Assembly: GCA_025769875.1 (NCBI GenBank)
Contig: JAGFNK010000267.1
Span: forward strand, 1 to 64,000
Reading direction: 5' to 3'
Length of the DNA stretch: 64,000 nt
Source of the DNA: Russula earlei
Lineage: Eukaryota; Basidiomycota; Agaricomycetes; Russulales; Russulaceae
Shown one piece after another: positions 1 to 10,607 of the stretch. Under the pieces are notes generated by a model. The model was not told where the DNA came from. It saw nothing but the letters and a program-made list of their open reading frames with translations, and made no database searches. Every line of letters begins with the position of its first letter. The stretch's first letter is position 1. The translations under genes were made by a program, and so were the position numbers.

Positions 1-84
1 ATAGTAACCAAGGGGACAAGGGTAACAAGAGAGGATAATAACAAGAGATTATAGACGAACCAAACAAGGGGGTAAATCATAACA
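1..84. repeat. Partial LTR, same family as the solo LTR at 4259-4772
   Basis: The first 84 bases resemble the last ~90 bases of the solo LTR at 4259-4772. They share the core 'gtaaccaaggggacaaggg', a later 'caagggggtaa' and an end in AACA. The copy is diverged (roughly 70% by eye) and its other end is outside the window, so it could be a solo LTR or the end of a larger element. Orientation is not resolved. Confidence 0.6.
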
Positions 85-155
85 GCATCTCAACCTGATA
101 CCAAAGATGATGAGGATTGGCTGGATGACAAATGGATTGCAGCTTAAGTAGTACA

Positions 156-1744
156 CACTGGTTGGGAAATCAACTTATGTGAATAACAAAACTGTAACAT
201 TTTGAAAAACAAAATTTATTATTTTCATACAAATTTGTAGCAAACAATTTGTGAAAATTAATTTTATATTTGTTACAATAAATTCCTGGTACAAAATGAT
301 GAAATAAGTAAATAGTATTGACAAGATTTTAGGACATACATATATTAAAAAATTTTAACTTATTTTAAAATTTTGAGTGAAACATAATTGGTGAAAAAAT
401 CAAAACTGCAAAATTTGGGTTTATGAAAAAGGTGGAATAAAAATTGTGAAATTTTTGAAATTTTTGAAAAAGTTTTGTGACTTGAATAAAGATGTTAGGG
501 AGATAAAGTTTTGTTATAATCATTGATGAGAACAAAATCTAGCCCTATAGAAAACATAATGTTATCATTTTTAATGAAGAATTTTTTTTGAATACATTCA
601 CAATTTTGTTAAAGGAAAAATTTTGACAAAACAGAATATGAAATCCTAAAGTTGTTTCATCATTTTGTCATTGGAATAAAGATGTCAGGGAGATAAAGTT
701 TTGTTATAATCATTCATGACAACAAAATCTAGCATTTTAGAAAACATAATGTTAACATTTTTCATGCAGAAAGTTTTTGAATACATTCACAATTTTGTCA
801 AAGGAAAAATTGTGACAAAACTGAATATGAAATCCTAAAGTTGTTTCATCATTTTGTTTATAACATTTAGATATATTATGGTCAATTCTGAATGATGCTG
901 GACATCTATACACCACAAAAAGAGGCCATAAAGTTTGAGCCAAGCCAATGACAGCACAAGTGAGACAACTTTATGGCCTCTTTTTGTGGTGTATAGATGT
1001 CCAGCATCATTCAGAATTGACCATAATATATCTAAATGTTATCAACAAAATGATGAAACAACTTTAGGATTTCATATTCAGTTTTGTCACAATTTTTCCT
1101 TTGACAAAATTGTGAATGTATTCAAAAAATTTCTGCATGAAAAATGTTAACATTATGTTTTCTAAAATGCTAGATTTTGTTGTCATGAATGATTATAACA
1201 AAACTTTATCTCCCTGACATCTTTATCCAATGACAAAATGATGAAACAACTTTAGGATTTCATATTCTGTTTTGTCAAAAATTTTCCTTTAACAAAATTG
1301 TGAATGTATTCAAAAAAAATCTTCATTAAAAATGATAACATTATGTTTTCTATAGGGCTAGATTTTGTTCTCATCAATGATTATAACAAAACTTTATCTC
1401 CCTAACATCTTTATTCAAGTCACAAAACTTTTTCAAAAATTTCAAAAATTTCACAATTTTTATTCCACCTTTTTCATAAACCCAAATTTGCAGTTTTGAT
1501 TTTTTCACAATTATGTTTCACTCAAAATTTTAAAATAAGTTAAAATTTTTTTAATATAATGTATGTCCTAAAATCTTGTCAATACTATTACTTATTTCAT
1601 CATTTTGTACCAGGAATTTATTGTAACAAAATATAAAATTAATTTTCACAAATTGTTTGCTACAAATTTGTATGAAAATAATAAATTTTGTTTTTCAAAA
1701 TGTTACAGTTTTGTCATTCACATAAGTTGATTTCCCAACCAGTG
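156..1744. mobile_element. Foldback element: ~780-bp inverted arms, 31-nt loop
   Basis: Positions 156-935 and 967-1744 are reverse complements with only scattered differences (for example one base missing near 1229 and single substitutions near 774/1126 and 872/1042), leaving a loop at 936-966. The termini are CACTGGTTGGG and CCCAACCAGTG. Each arm carries two ~185-bp tandem copies of an internal unit (in the left arm roughly 481-665 and 670-855), so the element holds four copies in mirror order. It is very AT-rich and has no convincing coding capacity; the two short mirror-image ORFs of 63 and 71 codons are the same repeat read from each arm. No clear target-site duplication is visible at either end. 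It is best described as a foldback or MITE-like non-autonomous DNA element; superfamily unknown. Confidence 0.8.
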
Positions 1745-2109
1745 GACAATGTGTTTCAGCTACAGAATCATACAACTAAAACATCTAACCCCTACCCACA
1801 GGTAGACTACCTGTGGAGTACCCTGTACCTGTAGCAGTGGCAAACCCGTACCCTTACACCAAGGGTACGGGTATAAATGGGTACAGGTCAGGGTCCTTAG
1901 GTTTTTACCCGCGAGGTTACCCGTGGCGAACACAAGCTAGAGCGAGGGATGCACTCATGTGGTAATGGTTCGGGTATTTTGAGTACGTTTCACAGGGAGT
2001 GATACCAATCGATATATGAGCTACTTCAGAGAGGTTGTAACGGGGGTTGCAAGTATTAAGAGATCACCATGACACGAAAATAAGATGTGGGATGGGACAC
2101 GAAGCCGAC
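1745..2109. other. Intergenic stretch with short palindromes
   Basis: No gene is recognisable. Around 1800-1910 there are short inverted motifs built on 'ggtacaggt' and 'gggtacggg' (for example the bases around 1848-1872 read nearly as their own complement), probably remnants of a degenerate element. Confidence 0.4.
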
Positions 2110-2889
2110 TGTAGCGCGCCAGGTCGGGGCACGCGGAGTCCGTGGGGCTTGATCCGAGGGCTGGTACCGACTAAGAGGAACCGAGAGCAAGGTCGTGCCC
2201 CGGAACGTAGCGCGCGCGAAAGAGAGAGAGTGTGTGTGTGTATGTTCTTGAAGAAAACAGAGGAAGATCTTGAGGGAGTCGAAGTGTTCTTCAGGCAGAC
2301 GTGAGGGTCAACGCGAATACTAGAAAGCTGATTTCATTCCCGGAGTTGCTCAGCTAAGCTACTGAAGATAGTAGCGACTGATACTTAAATACAAAAGTGC
2401 TACTCGTCTGACTGCAAGTCCGAAAACGCGGGGCGGTGCGGCGATGACGAAGGTGCGAGACGCTATGGACAGCGAGCCCTCGGGTAAGGCGATGACGACG
2501 ACGTGCGTGCATCATTCGGGTCTTGTGCGTAGACGCGTAGCGGGGGCGAGGACGATGCTTGAGAGACGATGACGGAAGGGCGAGAGTGGGATGAAAGGGA
2601 GTCGACGACGGGCGAGAGCGTGATGACGCAGACGAAGGAGACTAGTGGCGCAGGAGATGGATGTGGACAGAGGAGGGCGAGGCGCGTGACGTCGACGGCG
2701 ATCGTCTTGAGCCGTTGTCGCAGTTTGGACACGGAGTGGAGAACGAGGTGATGACGTCGAGAGGGGAACGCGAGAGAGAGAGAAAGATGAAAGAAAGGGA
2801 AGGAGGACTCGTGGGCGAGGGACGCGCGGGAGGTGGGGGCGAGTGCAAGTCATGTGAGTTTCCCGGTCAGCGGGCTCACACACCTTACA
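2110..2889 (-). mobile_element. Solo LTR, family with TGTAGCGC...CCTTACA termini
   Basis: On the plus strand the segment starts TGTAGCGCGCC and ends CACCTTACA, so it has TG...CA ends. It is flanked by CCGAC (2105-2109) and CCGAT (2890-2894), a 5-bp target duplication with one transition. A second, shorter copy at 26626-26981 shares the first ~50 bases almost exactly and the last ~30. On the minus strand the copy at 26626 has a TATA-like TATATAAA and this one a weaker TATTTAAG, which suggests that transcription runs on the minus strand. No internal retrotransposon genes flank it, hence solo LTR. The purine-rich ORFs inside it are not credible genes. Confidence 0.65.
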
Positions 2890-2979
2890 CCGATGCAGAG
2901 GCAAATCGAACCGAGCAGTGAAGGTGAAATTGAAGGGTCACTGCATGGTCACGACGGCGTGAAAGCACTTATGTCGCTC

Positions 2980-3363
2980 TCACCACGTCCCCCTTCTTCC
3001 CGACCTGTAAAACTCCGCCCGCCTCAACTCCATCTGGCGTATATGCGCCTTTATTCCCGGCATCTGACCAAGTATGTTTATGTTTGGATATACAAATGAC
3101 GGCGGTGGAGCTCTGCTGGCCTCGCGGTGGGGTACCGTTGAATATGGCGGCGGGTGATCTGTTGAGTATGGCGGCAGTTCTTCCTCATGACCTGAGCCTG
3201 ATGATGTTCGCTCCGGCCCTTGATGGTTCCGATTGGATCTGGAATTCTCATTTCTGCGAGGTTCAAGGGAGAAAGAGAGATCGGCGTACTCTGAAGGAAG
3301 CGCGAACGATGGAGCGATACCAACGGCTAGACAGAATATGGCAAAAACAGAGATGCCGCGCAT
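2980..3363 (-). CDS. Small secreted protein with PPxY-like repeats
   Basis: A single-exon ORF of 127 codons. The first ~21 residues form a clear signal peptide (a hydrophobic core FAIFCLAVGIA followed by an SFA cleavage-like site), so the protein should enter the secretory pathway. The mature part is hydrophilic and probably disordered, with two near-copies of the motif PPYST (in LPPYSTDH and PPPYSTVP, the second a PPxY motif) and a basic C-terminus. There are no cysteines in the mature chain, which separates it from cysteine-rich effector types. The 3' end lies about 90 bp from the solo LTR at 2110-2889. I do not recognise a family. The start ATG at 3363 is supported by the signal peptide. 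A function as a secreted effector or wall peptide is only inference. Confidence 0.5.
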   Translation of the reverse strand: MRGISVFAIFCLAVGIAPSFALPSEYADLSFSLEPRRNENSRSNRNHQGPERTSSGSGHEEELPPYSTDHPPPYSTVPHREASRAPPPSFVYPNINILGQMPGIKAHIRQMELRRAEFYRSGRRGTW

Positions 3364-3422
3364 TTGTGAGTTATGATTGGGAGTGGGTTTTCAAAATGTT
3401 GTCCGAGTGGGCCGAAGTATGA

Positions 3423-4157
3423 ACAAGATAGCCGTGTAGAGACTTTGTCGGTAACCTGTACCTGCTAGTATGTAGTGAGGTAGGAGCACAGCTGCAGGAG
3501 TGTTGGTAAGTGCCGACGTTGACTTTATACTGTTGCGAGACCATCTCTGCTCTGTCCACAACTTATCAAGATGCGCAAGGCTATCAGCCCGTCAAATCAG
3601 AATGATATCAAACCTGCAAGCCCAGTGAGAACCGGTGCCGAGCCAAGTTCATCTGATGTTGGATGTCAGAAAATGTGATCGGCTGATGCATTGTGATTCA
3701 CTAAATGCACTAAATATGGCCTTGATCTGTTGGAGTTACCGCCACAGCGCGACGACAACACCAGCTCGGAAGTCCGAGCTCCGAGTTCCGAGTCTCACAC
3801 ATACGCACGTTTAGATAACGTGGCTTTCATGCCACTTTACCTTTGACTGATTCAAGTATATAATGTACTATACTTTCACCCTCACACCTCAGTCTTGATT
3901 CTCACAGACTGAGGTCAGTTACATTTTCTCGTTAACTTTCAATACTGATACTGTACTAATTAAATCAATTTGTCAGTCACAGGTCACAGGCCTACCTGAT
4001 TTGATGAAATGTCACAAATGTCACAGGTCCCAGAGCCAAGTGACGAAACCATAATTTGGTCTCAAATGTCACAGGTCCCAAAGCCAAGTGATGAAACCAT
4101 ATTTTGGTCACAAAAATGCCTTCAAAAAGTCCTAAAAATGCTTGAGAGATAGTACTA
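3423..4157. other. Intergenic DNA with short repeats
   Basis: No gene seen. It contains a CTCAGTC/GACTGAG inverted pair near 3891-3914, a reverse-complement copy of the dispersed repeat end found near 9290 and 10150 (about 3953-3990), and two ~48-bp tandem units. Confidence 0.5.
4016..4111. repeat. Two tandem ~48-bp units
   Basis: Two consecutive units (about 4016-4062 and 4063-4111) share 'aatgtcacaggtccca', 'gccaagtga' and 'gaaaccata' in the same order with a few substitutions. They sit directly upstream of the copia element. Confidence 0.6.
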
Positions 4158-4258
4158 GATATTGTTGAATCATGCAGTGATAAGGAAGATTAGATCATAG
4201 TAGATCTAATAAAAATAATATTCAGTTTCTGTGAGATGAAACTACTAGTGTCATATTT

Positions 4259-4772
4259 TGTTACGGCATCACGGCCATAAGAGCCTTAGCTCAAGGTTCA
4301 GTGGGGTCAAGTCCCTGTGACTTGGTTCAAGGGTTCAGTGGGGCCGGCTCAAAGAGACTGGGTCAGGGGTTTAGTGTCTCAAGGCTGAGTCAGATAATGA
4401 CTCAGTCCACAGACAGAGTCGATCTTCTGGTTTCACAGAAGAGGAGGACGGTGAGAGAGAGACAGAGGAGGAAGAGGAACACAAGGGTTCCTTGAGGTGT
4501 GCTTAGGTCAAGCAGAGTGTAGGCCAGCACAAGCAAAGTTGTGATTTGAGAGAGTACAGGGCAAGGGATGCAACAGGAAATGGGACAAAGCTAAGCTTGG
4601 GGCATTCCCAATAGCAAAAGGAACTCAAACAATAAGTGAAACACAATAGGTGAAACAATAAAAGATCATCAGCATCAAGGGATGAAACCGTAACCAAGGG
4701 GACAAGGGTGAAAAAAGGGGGAACAATAACAGAAGGGTTAGAGATGAACTGTCAAGGGGGTAATTTACAACA
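4259..4772. mobile_element. Solo LTR nested in the copia 3' LTR
   Basis: This 514-bp insertion splits the copia 3' LTR. It has TGTTACGG and TTTACAACA ends and is flanked by the exact 5-bp target duplication TATTT (4254-4258 and 4773-4777). Removing it together with one duplication restores a 438-bp LTR identical in length to the partner. It is related to the partial LTR at 1-84. No internal coding region is present. Confidence 0.85.
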
Positions 4773-5152
4773 TATTTACCTAATAAAAATGATACTACAA
4801 TGTGTAATCAGCTACTGATAAGATCGTGAGATAGTAAGTACTTACTTCAGTTTCTGTGAGACGAAACTGAAGTATCTACTGTAAGTACGATGCTCTTAAG
4901 TATCTGAGAGCATCCCTAATTATTTTGTCTGCAGTAACTATCAAATTGTTTTCACAATCACTATGTGCTAGCTACCAATTGTCTTAGATCACACTATCAA
5001 TTTTTGCTATCATACACGTTGCAGCAACTGAGCTGAAATGCTTATGTGGACCGGGCCTGTGGGCTGCCCAGACAGTTTGGGCCGACACATCAACACTTTG
5101 GCTACTCTTTATCTCAACATCCCCCTGTGATCTAGACAGTCAGTAGATTAGA

Positions 5153-5356
5153 TCAGATGAGACCTAATCCAGTGATGAAAGTCTGAAGCAATACATGAGC
5201 ATGCGGCTTGGTTAGACCATCAGCAAGCATCTCTGCTGTGGGCATTCTGACTAGATCAATCAGTCTGTCCTCGATGTACTGTCTGATTGTGTGATGCTTT
5301 ATGGGGATATGTTCACTCCAGTGACTTGTGTTTCGAGTTTCTGACAATAGTAACAC
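5153..5356 (-). pseudogene. Ty1/copia RNase H C-terminal remnant
   Basis: The minus-strand frame contains the copia RNase H tail: a SEHIPIKHHTIRQYIED segment, then ADGLTKPH, which matches the conserved HIxIxxHxIR...LADxxTKPL pattern of copia polyproteins. It ends ~30 bp before the polypurine tract, as expected for the 3' end of pol. The upstream part of pol is missing and the fragment runs directly into gag sequence. Confidence 0.85.
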
Positions 5357-6015
5357 TTTATTTTGGACTTGTCTTTGTCCTTCTTTACTGGAGCGACTTT
5401 ATTGAGGGATGTGGAGGGGCCGGCCTGGCAACCTTCCTCATTGAGGATCCATTCCTGGATCATTTGCAGGGAAAGATCTTTTGGAGTGCCAGCTGCAAGA
5501 ATAGTTGAGGCGACAGCCAAGTAAGCGTCAGGGTAATGCTTTGATCAGAATGAAGCTAAATTGAAGATCAGAAATCTTCATATCATTGTTTTGGAGAGTG
5601 TTCCACACATCATTAAGTTTCTGTAATTGCAGGAAGCATTGGAGTCGCATTCGTCCAGGGCCATGCCCATCAGGGAGACCCAGCTATTGAAGGCGGACAT
5701 AGACCCCACACCTCTGTACGTGCGCTTTAGTTCCTCCCATTTGTCTTTGCACGATTTGAACTTAGTATCATTGGAAACTGCCAGCAAGATGTCTTTCTGC
5801 ACATAGACTTTGAAAACTCCAAGGAGGACCTGCTCCTCCGAGTCCCAAGCTGTGTCTGGAGGGGATGGCAGGGAATCCATGATATGATGCCTAAATCCGT
5901 TCATTCGGCAAACAGCAAGTATGCGTGAAGACCAAGTGGACCAATTAGATCCATCAAAGATCTCCATTGTGACTCTGGGTGGGAATGTAAAAATTGAGGG
6001 TGCCATGTGATTCAA
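5299..6015 (-). pseudogene. Ty1/copia gag remnant
   Basis: Frames 6015-5578 and 5520-5299 on the minus strand carry a copia-type gag (UBN2-like). The start region has FDGSNWSTWSSRI, which fits the gag LxGxNYxxW motif; then come KDKWEELKRTY and a truncated zinc knuckle beginning KCYYCQK. A frame break lies between 5578 and 5520. The knuckle is cut after its second Cys, where the sequence jumps into RNase H, marking the internal deletion junction near 5345-5355. Confidence 0.8.
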
Positions 6016-7152
6016 TTAGGTAAATGAGGTGATAAAACCAATCTGGGCAAGTGGAGCAAATATGTGTGCCAGATGTTAGAAATCCAATCAGTACCCCTGA
6101 CACATGGGTCAAAACTTCGATCCAAGTACTGAAAGTGTGGGGCATCGTTCTGATGAACAGTGGCCCATGAAGGAGAGAGAATGTGTTGATAGACTGTGTG
6201 AGCTTGTGTGTGGATTTCTGTCTTGGGAATTTACTAGTGGGCAGGGCCCATAACCTGTTGAATTGCACAGTGATAAGGAAGATTAGATTGTAGTAGATCT
6301 AATAAAAATGATATTCAGTTTCTGTGAGACGAAACTACTAGTGTCATATTTACCTAATAAAAATGATACTACAACATGTAATCAGCTACTGATAAGATTG
6401 TGAGATAGTAAGTACTTACTTCAGTTTCTGTGAGATGAAACTGAAGTATCTACTGTATGTATGACACTCTTAAGTATCTGAGAGCGTCCCTAATTATTTT
6501 GTCTGCAGTAACTATCAAATTGTTTTCACAATTGCTATGTGCTAGCTACCAATTGTCTTAGATCACACTATCAATTTTTGCTATCATATGCATTGCAGCA
6601 ACTGAGCTGAAATGCTTATGTGGTCCAGGCCTGTGGGCCACCCAGACAGTTTGGGCCAACACATCAACACTTCGGCTACTCTTTATCTCAACAGATATAT
6701 GTAAATTTTATCAAGTAAGTCCATGTTTCCTTAATCTTTATTGTCATTCCATGTCCAATCCATCAGCATCATCATGGCAAAGATGCCAAGCAGTCCTCTA
6801 TCCCAATATGCTCTTACTATCCTGGATTGCTGTTACAACATTTTCCTTTTACATTTACTTCTTACTTTTGCTATGGACTGCTTGCCTTTGTACGTCCCTT
6901 TACTTACTGGTCTCATGATCTCTTACATCTTGTGATCCCTTCTGCATTATCATGTGATCCGTACACAGTCCAGGTAACACTGGATTGCTGTTACTTTCCC
7001 TTTGTTTGGTTCTCTTTCCATTTATATTCACTTCTTAGTTTCGACTGTGCCATGCTGTGTACTTACTGTGCAGCACAGTTACTTGGTTATGACTCATTCA
7101 TGGCCTCATTTCTATGACTCCTACTTATTATGACTCCTACTATACTAGTAGC

Positions 7153-7188
7153 ACAGTCAAAGTGCAGCTACTGCTGCACTTTGACTGT
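7153..7188. promoter_or_regulatory. Perfect 16-bp hairpin abutting a TATA-like motif
   Basis: ACAGTCAAAGTGCAGC (7153-7168) and GCTGCACTTTGACTGT (7173-7188) are perfect inverted repeats with a 4-nt loop. They are followed immediately by TATATATAAG, then by a pyrimidine-rich leader-like region. The arrangement looks like a palindromic binding site next to a core promoter, probably of a transposon LTR. No downstream gene is identified. Confidence 0.45.
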
Positions 7189-8759
7189 ATATATAAGCTC
7201 AGTACTTTGTGACCAAAGCCCTAAGCTTGGTCTCTTGTAGAATCCAACCTACTCTTGTCCAACATATTTGCCTGCAACCCACATCACTCCTAATCCTCAA
7301 ACCACATCCACATCTCCAACTCACCAACTCTTCACACACACCAACCACCATCTACTCTACCTATCCCTTCCTTTCCTAAGAGTCTCTCTTCACTCCACTG
7401 AGAAGAGCTCTCCTCCTTTATGACCTACCTTCCTCTACTCTCTCTGCATTGTTCAAGGTCTCTAACAGACTTGAACGCATATAGCTAGTGGAACCAGCCC
7501 TGGTCTATCCCATTATAAACTTACCCTAGCTTCTCTACAGACCAAGTTGTACTAGGAAGGGTCTATTGGCCATAACCTGTTTAGCATAAACACTTCGACC
7601 GCTGCAGGGATCCTTACTCTTTACACATGGGAACTGGCCCATTTCTTGAACACATCTCTACTATCAACTTGTCTTCGCACTTGAGAACTGACATGGCTCG
7701 TTACTGTGACAATTGCTCAAGGTGGCAGGCATGGTATTGTAACATTGGATCTGCTCAATTGCACCGAAGTCTGCTCAGTTGCTTCCCCAACACACCCAAG
7801 TGCATGAGATGATGTGGGCACAACTGCTGCAAAGGCACAGACCATGAATGCCCAGGCAGAGGGCTTTGTGCACTTGGGTTTGATGGAGATGTTGTGTCCT
7901 TTTCAATTATTTTACAGCAATGGTGTGGAAACAGTTGGGTGCAGAGTTGGCTAGAGAGCATGTGCACTGGTCAGCACCATTTGGTTTGTCTCATGATCTT
8001 CTTTGTCACTCCCTCAAGCTCATGACATTTTAAGGGGGTTCTTGACTGCTCAGTCTCAGTGCCCGATCAATCCAAAACACAGTCTCCTACAGGCTCTATG
8101 CATACAATCCAGTCAATGGCAAGCACAAGCACCCACTCTGGCTCTGGGGTGTCTGGCTCATGTTCTACGACATTCCTCCCTCCTGCAGATACAATTACTG
8201 ATCTTTCTGACTTTCTGTCTCTTTCAAGGTCTAGCGCAGGATCCTTGTCTCACCAACCATCATTACGCTTGCACACTGTTGATGATGCTGCAATCTCCAA
8301 TCAAACCATCACCTATCCTGGGGACCCACAGGTGGTTGCTCCTAGTTGCAGCAGCTCTCTACATCATACTACATCTTTGACAGATCTCAGTGAGGAATTT
8401 GAATTGGCTCTACAACAGGCCAAAGATTCATGTCCTGGACTGGGCTTTAGTCTGGGACTCACAGGTGCTATTATCAGAGAAGGTTCTCCTGTGACTGTGT
8501 CAAGCAGACCGACGCTCTGGTAAGGTAAATTATGGCTGGCCACGGAATTGAGGCAACACAATGTGAGACTGACACTTCCTCCCCTCCTTCATCATATCCC
8601 TTTCATCCTTGCCTCAACCACATGACACTCCCTTGTGCCCAACGACAAGCCCTCACCACCAACCACATGGACATACTTGCGAGACACAATCACATTCCAG
8701 GCTGTTTGCCACAACCTCAACCACCTCGCCTGGCCTCAAACTCCCTTTCACCACCTCAT

Positions 8760-9305
8760 ACTTCCTTTCATCATCTCATTTCCTTTCATTACATGCCTCT
8801 CTCAGTACTCCCTTATATAAAAATCCCCTAGCTACTTGGTAGTAGGGACAGTGACTGAATAAGATCCCCTTTTCTTTGACATCAATCTCTGCTCGAACAA
8901 AGAACTTGAACGACTGCATGCGTGCCCACTTGCTCCTCTCTCCCCCTCTCCTCTCTCTTCCCTTGGGACTGGTCAGCCCCACTCTTACTCACTCAAGTGT
9001 CCCCAACATGCTTCAGCACATGAAATTTTGGATGTTGTACCACCTGTTCCCTGATTACTTAATTATAATCTAAGTAATGTAATTTAAGAAACAATGCTGA
9101 TCCCATGAGGGTCTGACAACAGATGCAACACATTGAAATTATGGAGCTGGTTGTTGTAGCCAAGATTCCAAATTTTTTACCCCTTGACAAAATTTTTTTG
9201 CAGGGTCACAACAAAATACCTGACCTGATGAAACAATTATTTCATCAGGGAGGTCACAGGTCACACAGGGTGATGAATTGATTTAATTGGTACAGTACTA
9301 TACTA
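8760..9305. repeat. Dispersed repeat, copy 1
   Basis: Shares with 9735-10165 the order: 'cctttcat' repeats, a TATA-like 'tatataaaaatcccctagctact', 'cacttgctcc', a C/T run, 'ggtcagc', 'caaattttttacc', then a shared end 'gtcacaggtcacacagggtga' through 'aattgatttaattggtacagta'. The order of TATA-like site, leader and conserved end suggests an LTR, but its outer boundaries are unclear. Confidence 0.5.
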
Positions 9306-9734
9306 CCTAGCGCAATACTATCGCTACAGGTTAGAACACTTATTATAACCTGAACTCCAGACAGACCCCTCATATATTGAACATTTCTATGGTATTGTTT
9401 CCTTCATAAATCTCAGTGTTAGGCAGGTCAGAAAATAGGCAGATGTCATGCCTGCCAATTGATGCTGTATTGGAGATCAAATTCTATCTCACGTCTTTGA
9501 CTTGCATTCACCAAGGGTCGCTGCCCATGCCTGCCAAAAGGCACCATAGGCAGCGGGACTGGCCTGAAGGCAACCCAGGTTACATACTGCTGGCGTACAC
9601 AGCACAATGCTCAATTTTGACACCCAAAATCATTCATTACCTAACATTAATCCACAGTGATAGTTATTTCAATCATCAGGCCTATATACTGGTGATAAAT
9701 ATTGCAGTCAGCAAAATGCAGAGTTTCGAGGTGA

Positions 9735-10165
9735 TTCCCTTTCATGGCTCTCCTTCCCTTTCATGGTCCTCTGATTCCTTTCATATTCTCCTTTGTACTG
9801 TCCTATACATAAAAACCCTAGCTACTCTGTAGTAGCACAGTGAATAAGGATCCCTCTTTGCGGCCCAATCACCCCTGCCTGAGAAAAGCAAGAAGCCTCA
9901 ATAGTTGTGCAAACCACTTGCTCCCCCCCCCCCTTCTCTCCTCTTTCCACTTGGACCGGTCAGCATGATTCGCACAGTCCCTGGACTTGCTACAGTACAG
10001 CGTTGTGACACGTTGAAATTACAGCAAAATTCCAAATTTTGTAACCCTGATGAAAATTTTTTGCAGGTCACAATAAAATACCCAACCTGACAAAACCATT
10101 ATTTTGTCAGGGAGGTCACAGGTCACACAGGGTGACGAATTGATTTAATTGGTACAGTATAGTCA
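9735..10165. repeat. Dispersed repeat, copy 2
   Basis: Direct repeat of 8760-9305, diverged. It keeps 'acataaaaaccctagctact', 'ggtcagcatg' and the conserved terminal segment ending in 'aattgatttaattggtacagta'. The same terminal segment occurs reverse-complemented near 3953-3990. The hairpin-prone 'tgacaaaaccattattttgtca' lies inside the terminal part. Confidence 0.5.
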
Positions 10166-10607
10166 TCCACCTGTCAAAGTCCACATTGGGTTTGGCTGTG
10201 AGCGGTCACGTGCCCTACAACCTATCTACGCGCTCGCTATTCCACACATCGGGTTCATTCATATACAGCCTGACCTTCCGATTGGGAAGTCATAAAAGGT
10301 TCCATTCTTCTACTGTACAGATAGTATAACGGAAATTTTCACAACGTTGATCTCCCAGGAGCTGCAAGTTTTCCCTGTCTGTGGCAGTGCTGTCGAGTAA
10401 CCTTCACGTCAGCATAGTATGTTGCCATCAACAACGTAATTCATGTATCATCTGGCTCAATGTTAAGGGTCACCTGCTCTGGGACACTGCCACTGGACGC
10501 TATCTCTTCATCCTTTCCGCCTCTGGGCGTCCTTGGACTTTTGCTTCGCTTCCACCTTACTACGAATCTCCCAACTCCGCGACCCCTTAACTTATCCCTT
10601 TTGACTC

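Larger units (their letters stand above)
4163..6693 (-). mobile_element. Ty1/copia element, internally deleted, minus strand
   Basis: Two 438-bp LTRs in direct orientation (5' LTR 6256-6693 and 3' LTR 4163-5119, the latter interrupted by a nested insertion) begin TGTTGAGATAAAG and end TTCAACA on the minus strand. The whole element is flanked by the 5-bp target duplication GATAT (4158-4162 and 6694-6698). A polypurine tract CAGGGGGA (5120-5127) abuts the 3' LTR, and GGTTATGGGCCC follows the 5' LTR as the likely primer-binding region. Between the LTRs only a gag remnant and the last part of RNase H remain; protease, integrase and most of reverse transcriptase are gone. The element cannot move by itself. 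Confidence 0.9.
6694..10600. other. Repeat-rich region without a recognisable gene
   Basis: Several ORFs occur, the longest a 154-codon plus-strand frame at 8059-8523 that is Ser/Thr-rich with no recognised motif. The stretch 7190-7580 looks like a core promoter and pyrimidine-rich leader (TATATATAAG near 7190 followed by CA/CT-rich DNA). Segments at 7690-7900 encode Cys-rich peptide (CDNCSRW; then CGHNCC after a stop) that could be a decayed zinc-knuckle gene. I cannot assign a function to any of these. Confidence 0.4.

Noticed and set aside
156..1744. Palindrome as a pure sequencing or amplification chimera
   Set aside because: The two arms differ at several positions and contain an indel, and the loop is unique sequence. 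A chimera would give identical arms. It is still worth confirming with long reads.
8059..8523. 154-codon plus-strand ORF in the repeat-rich region
   Set aside because: Ser/Thr-rich with no domain or splice partner; it lies among repeats. Kept only as a note in the regional entry.
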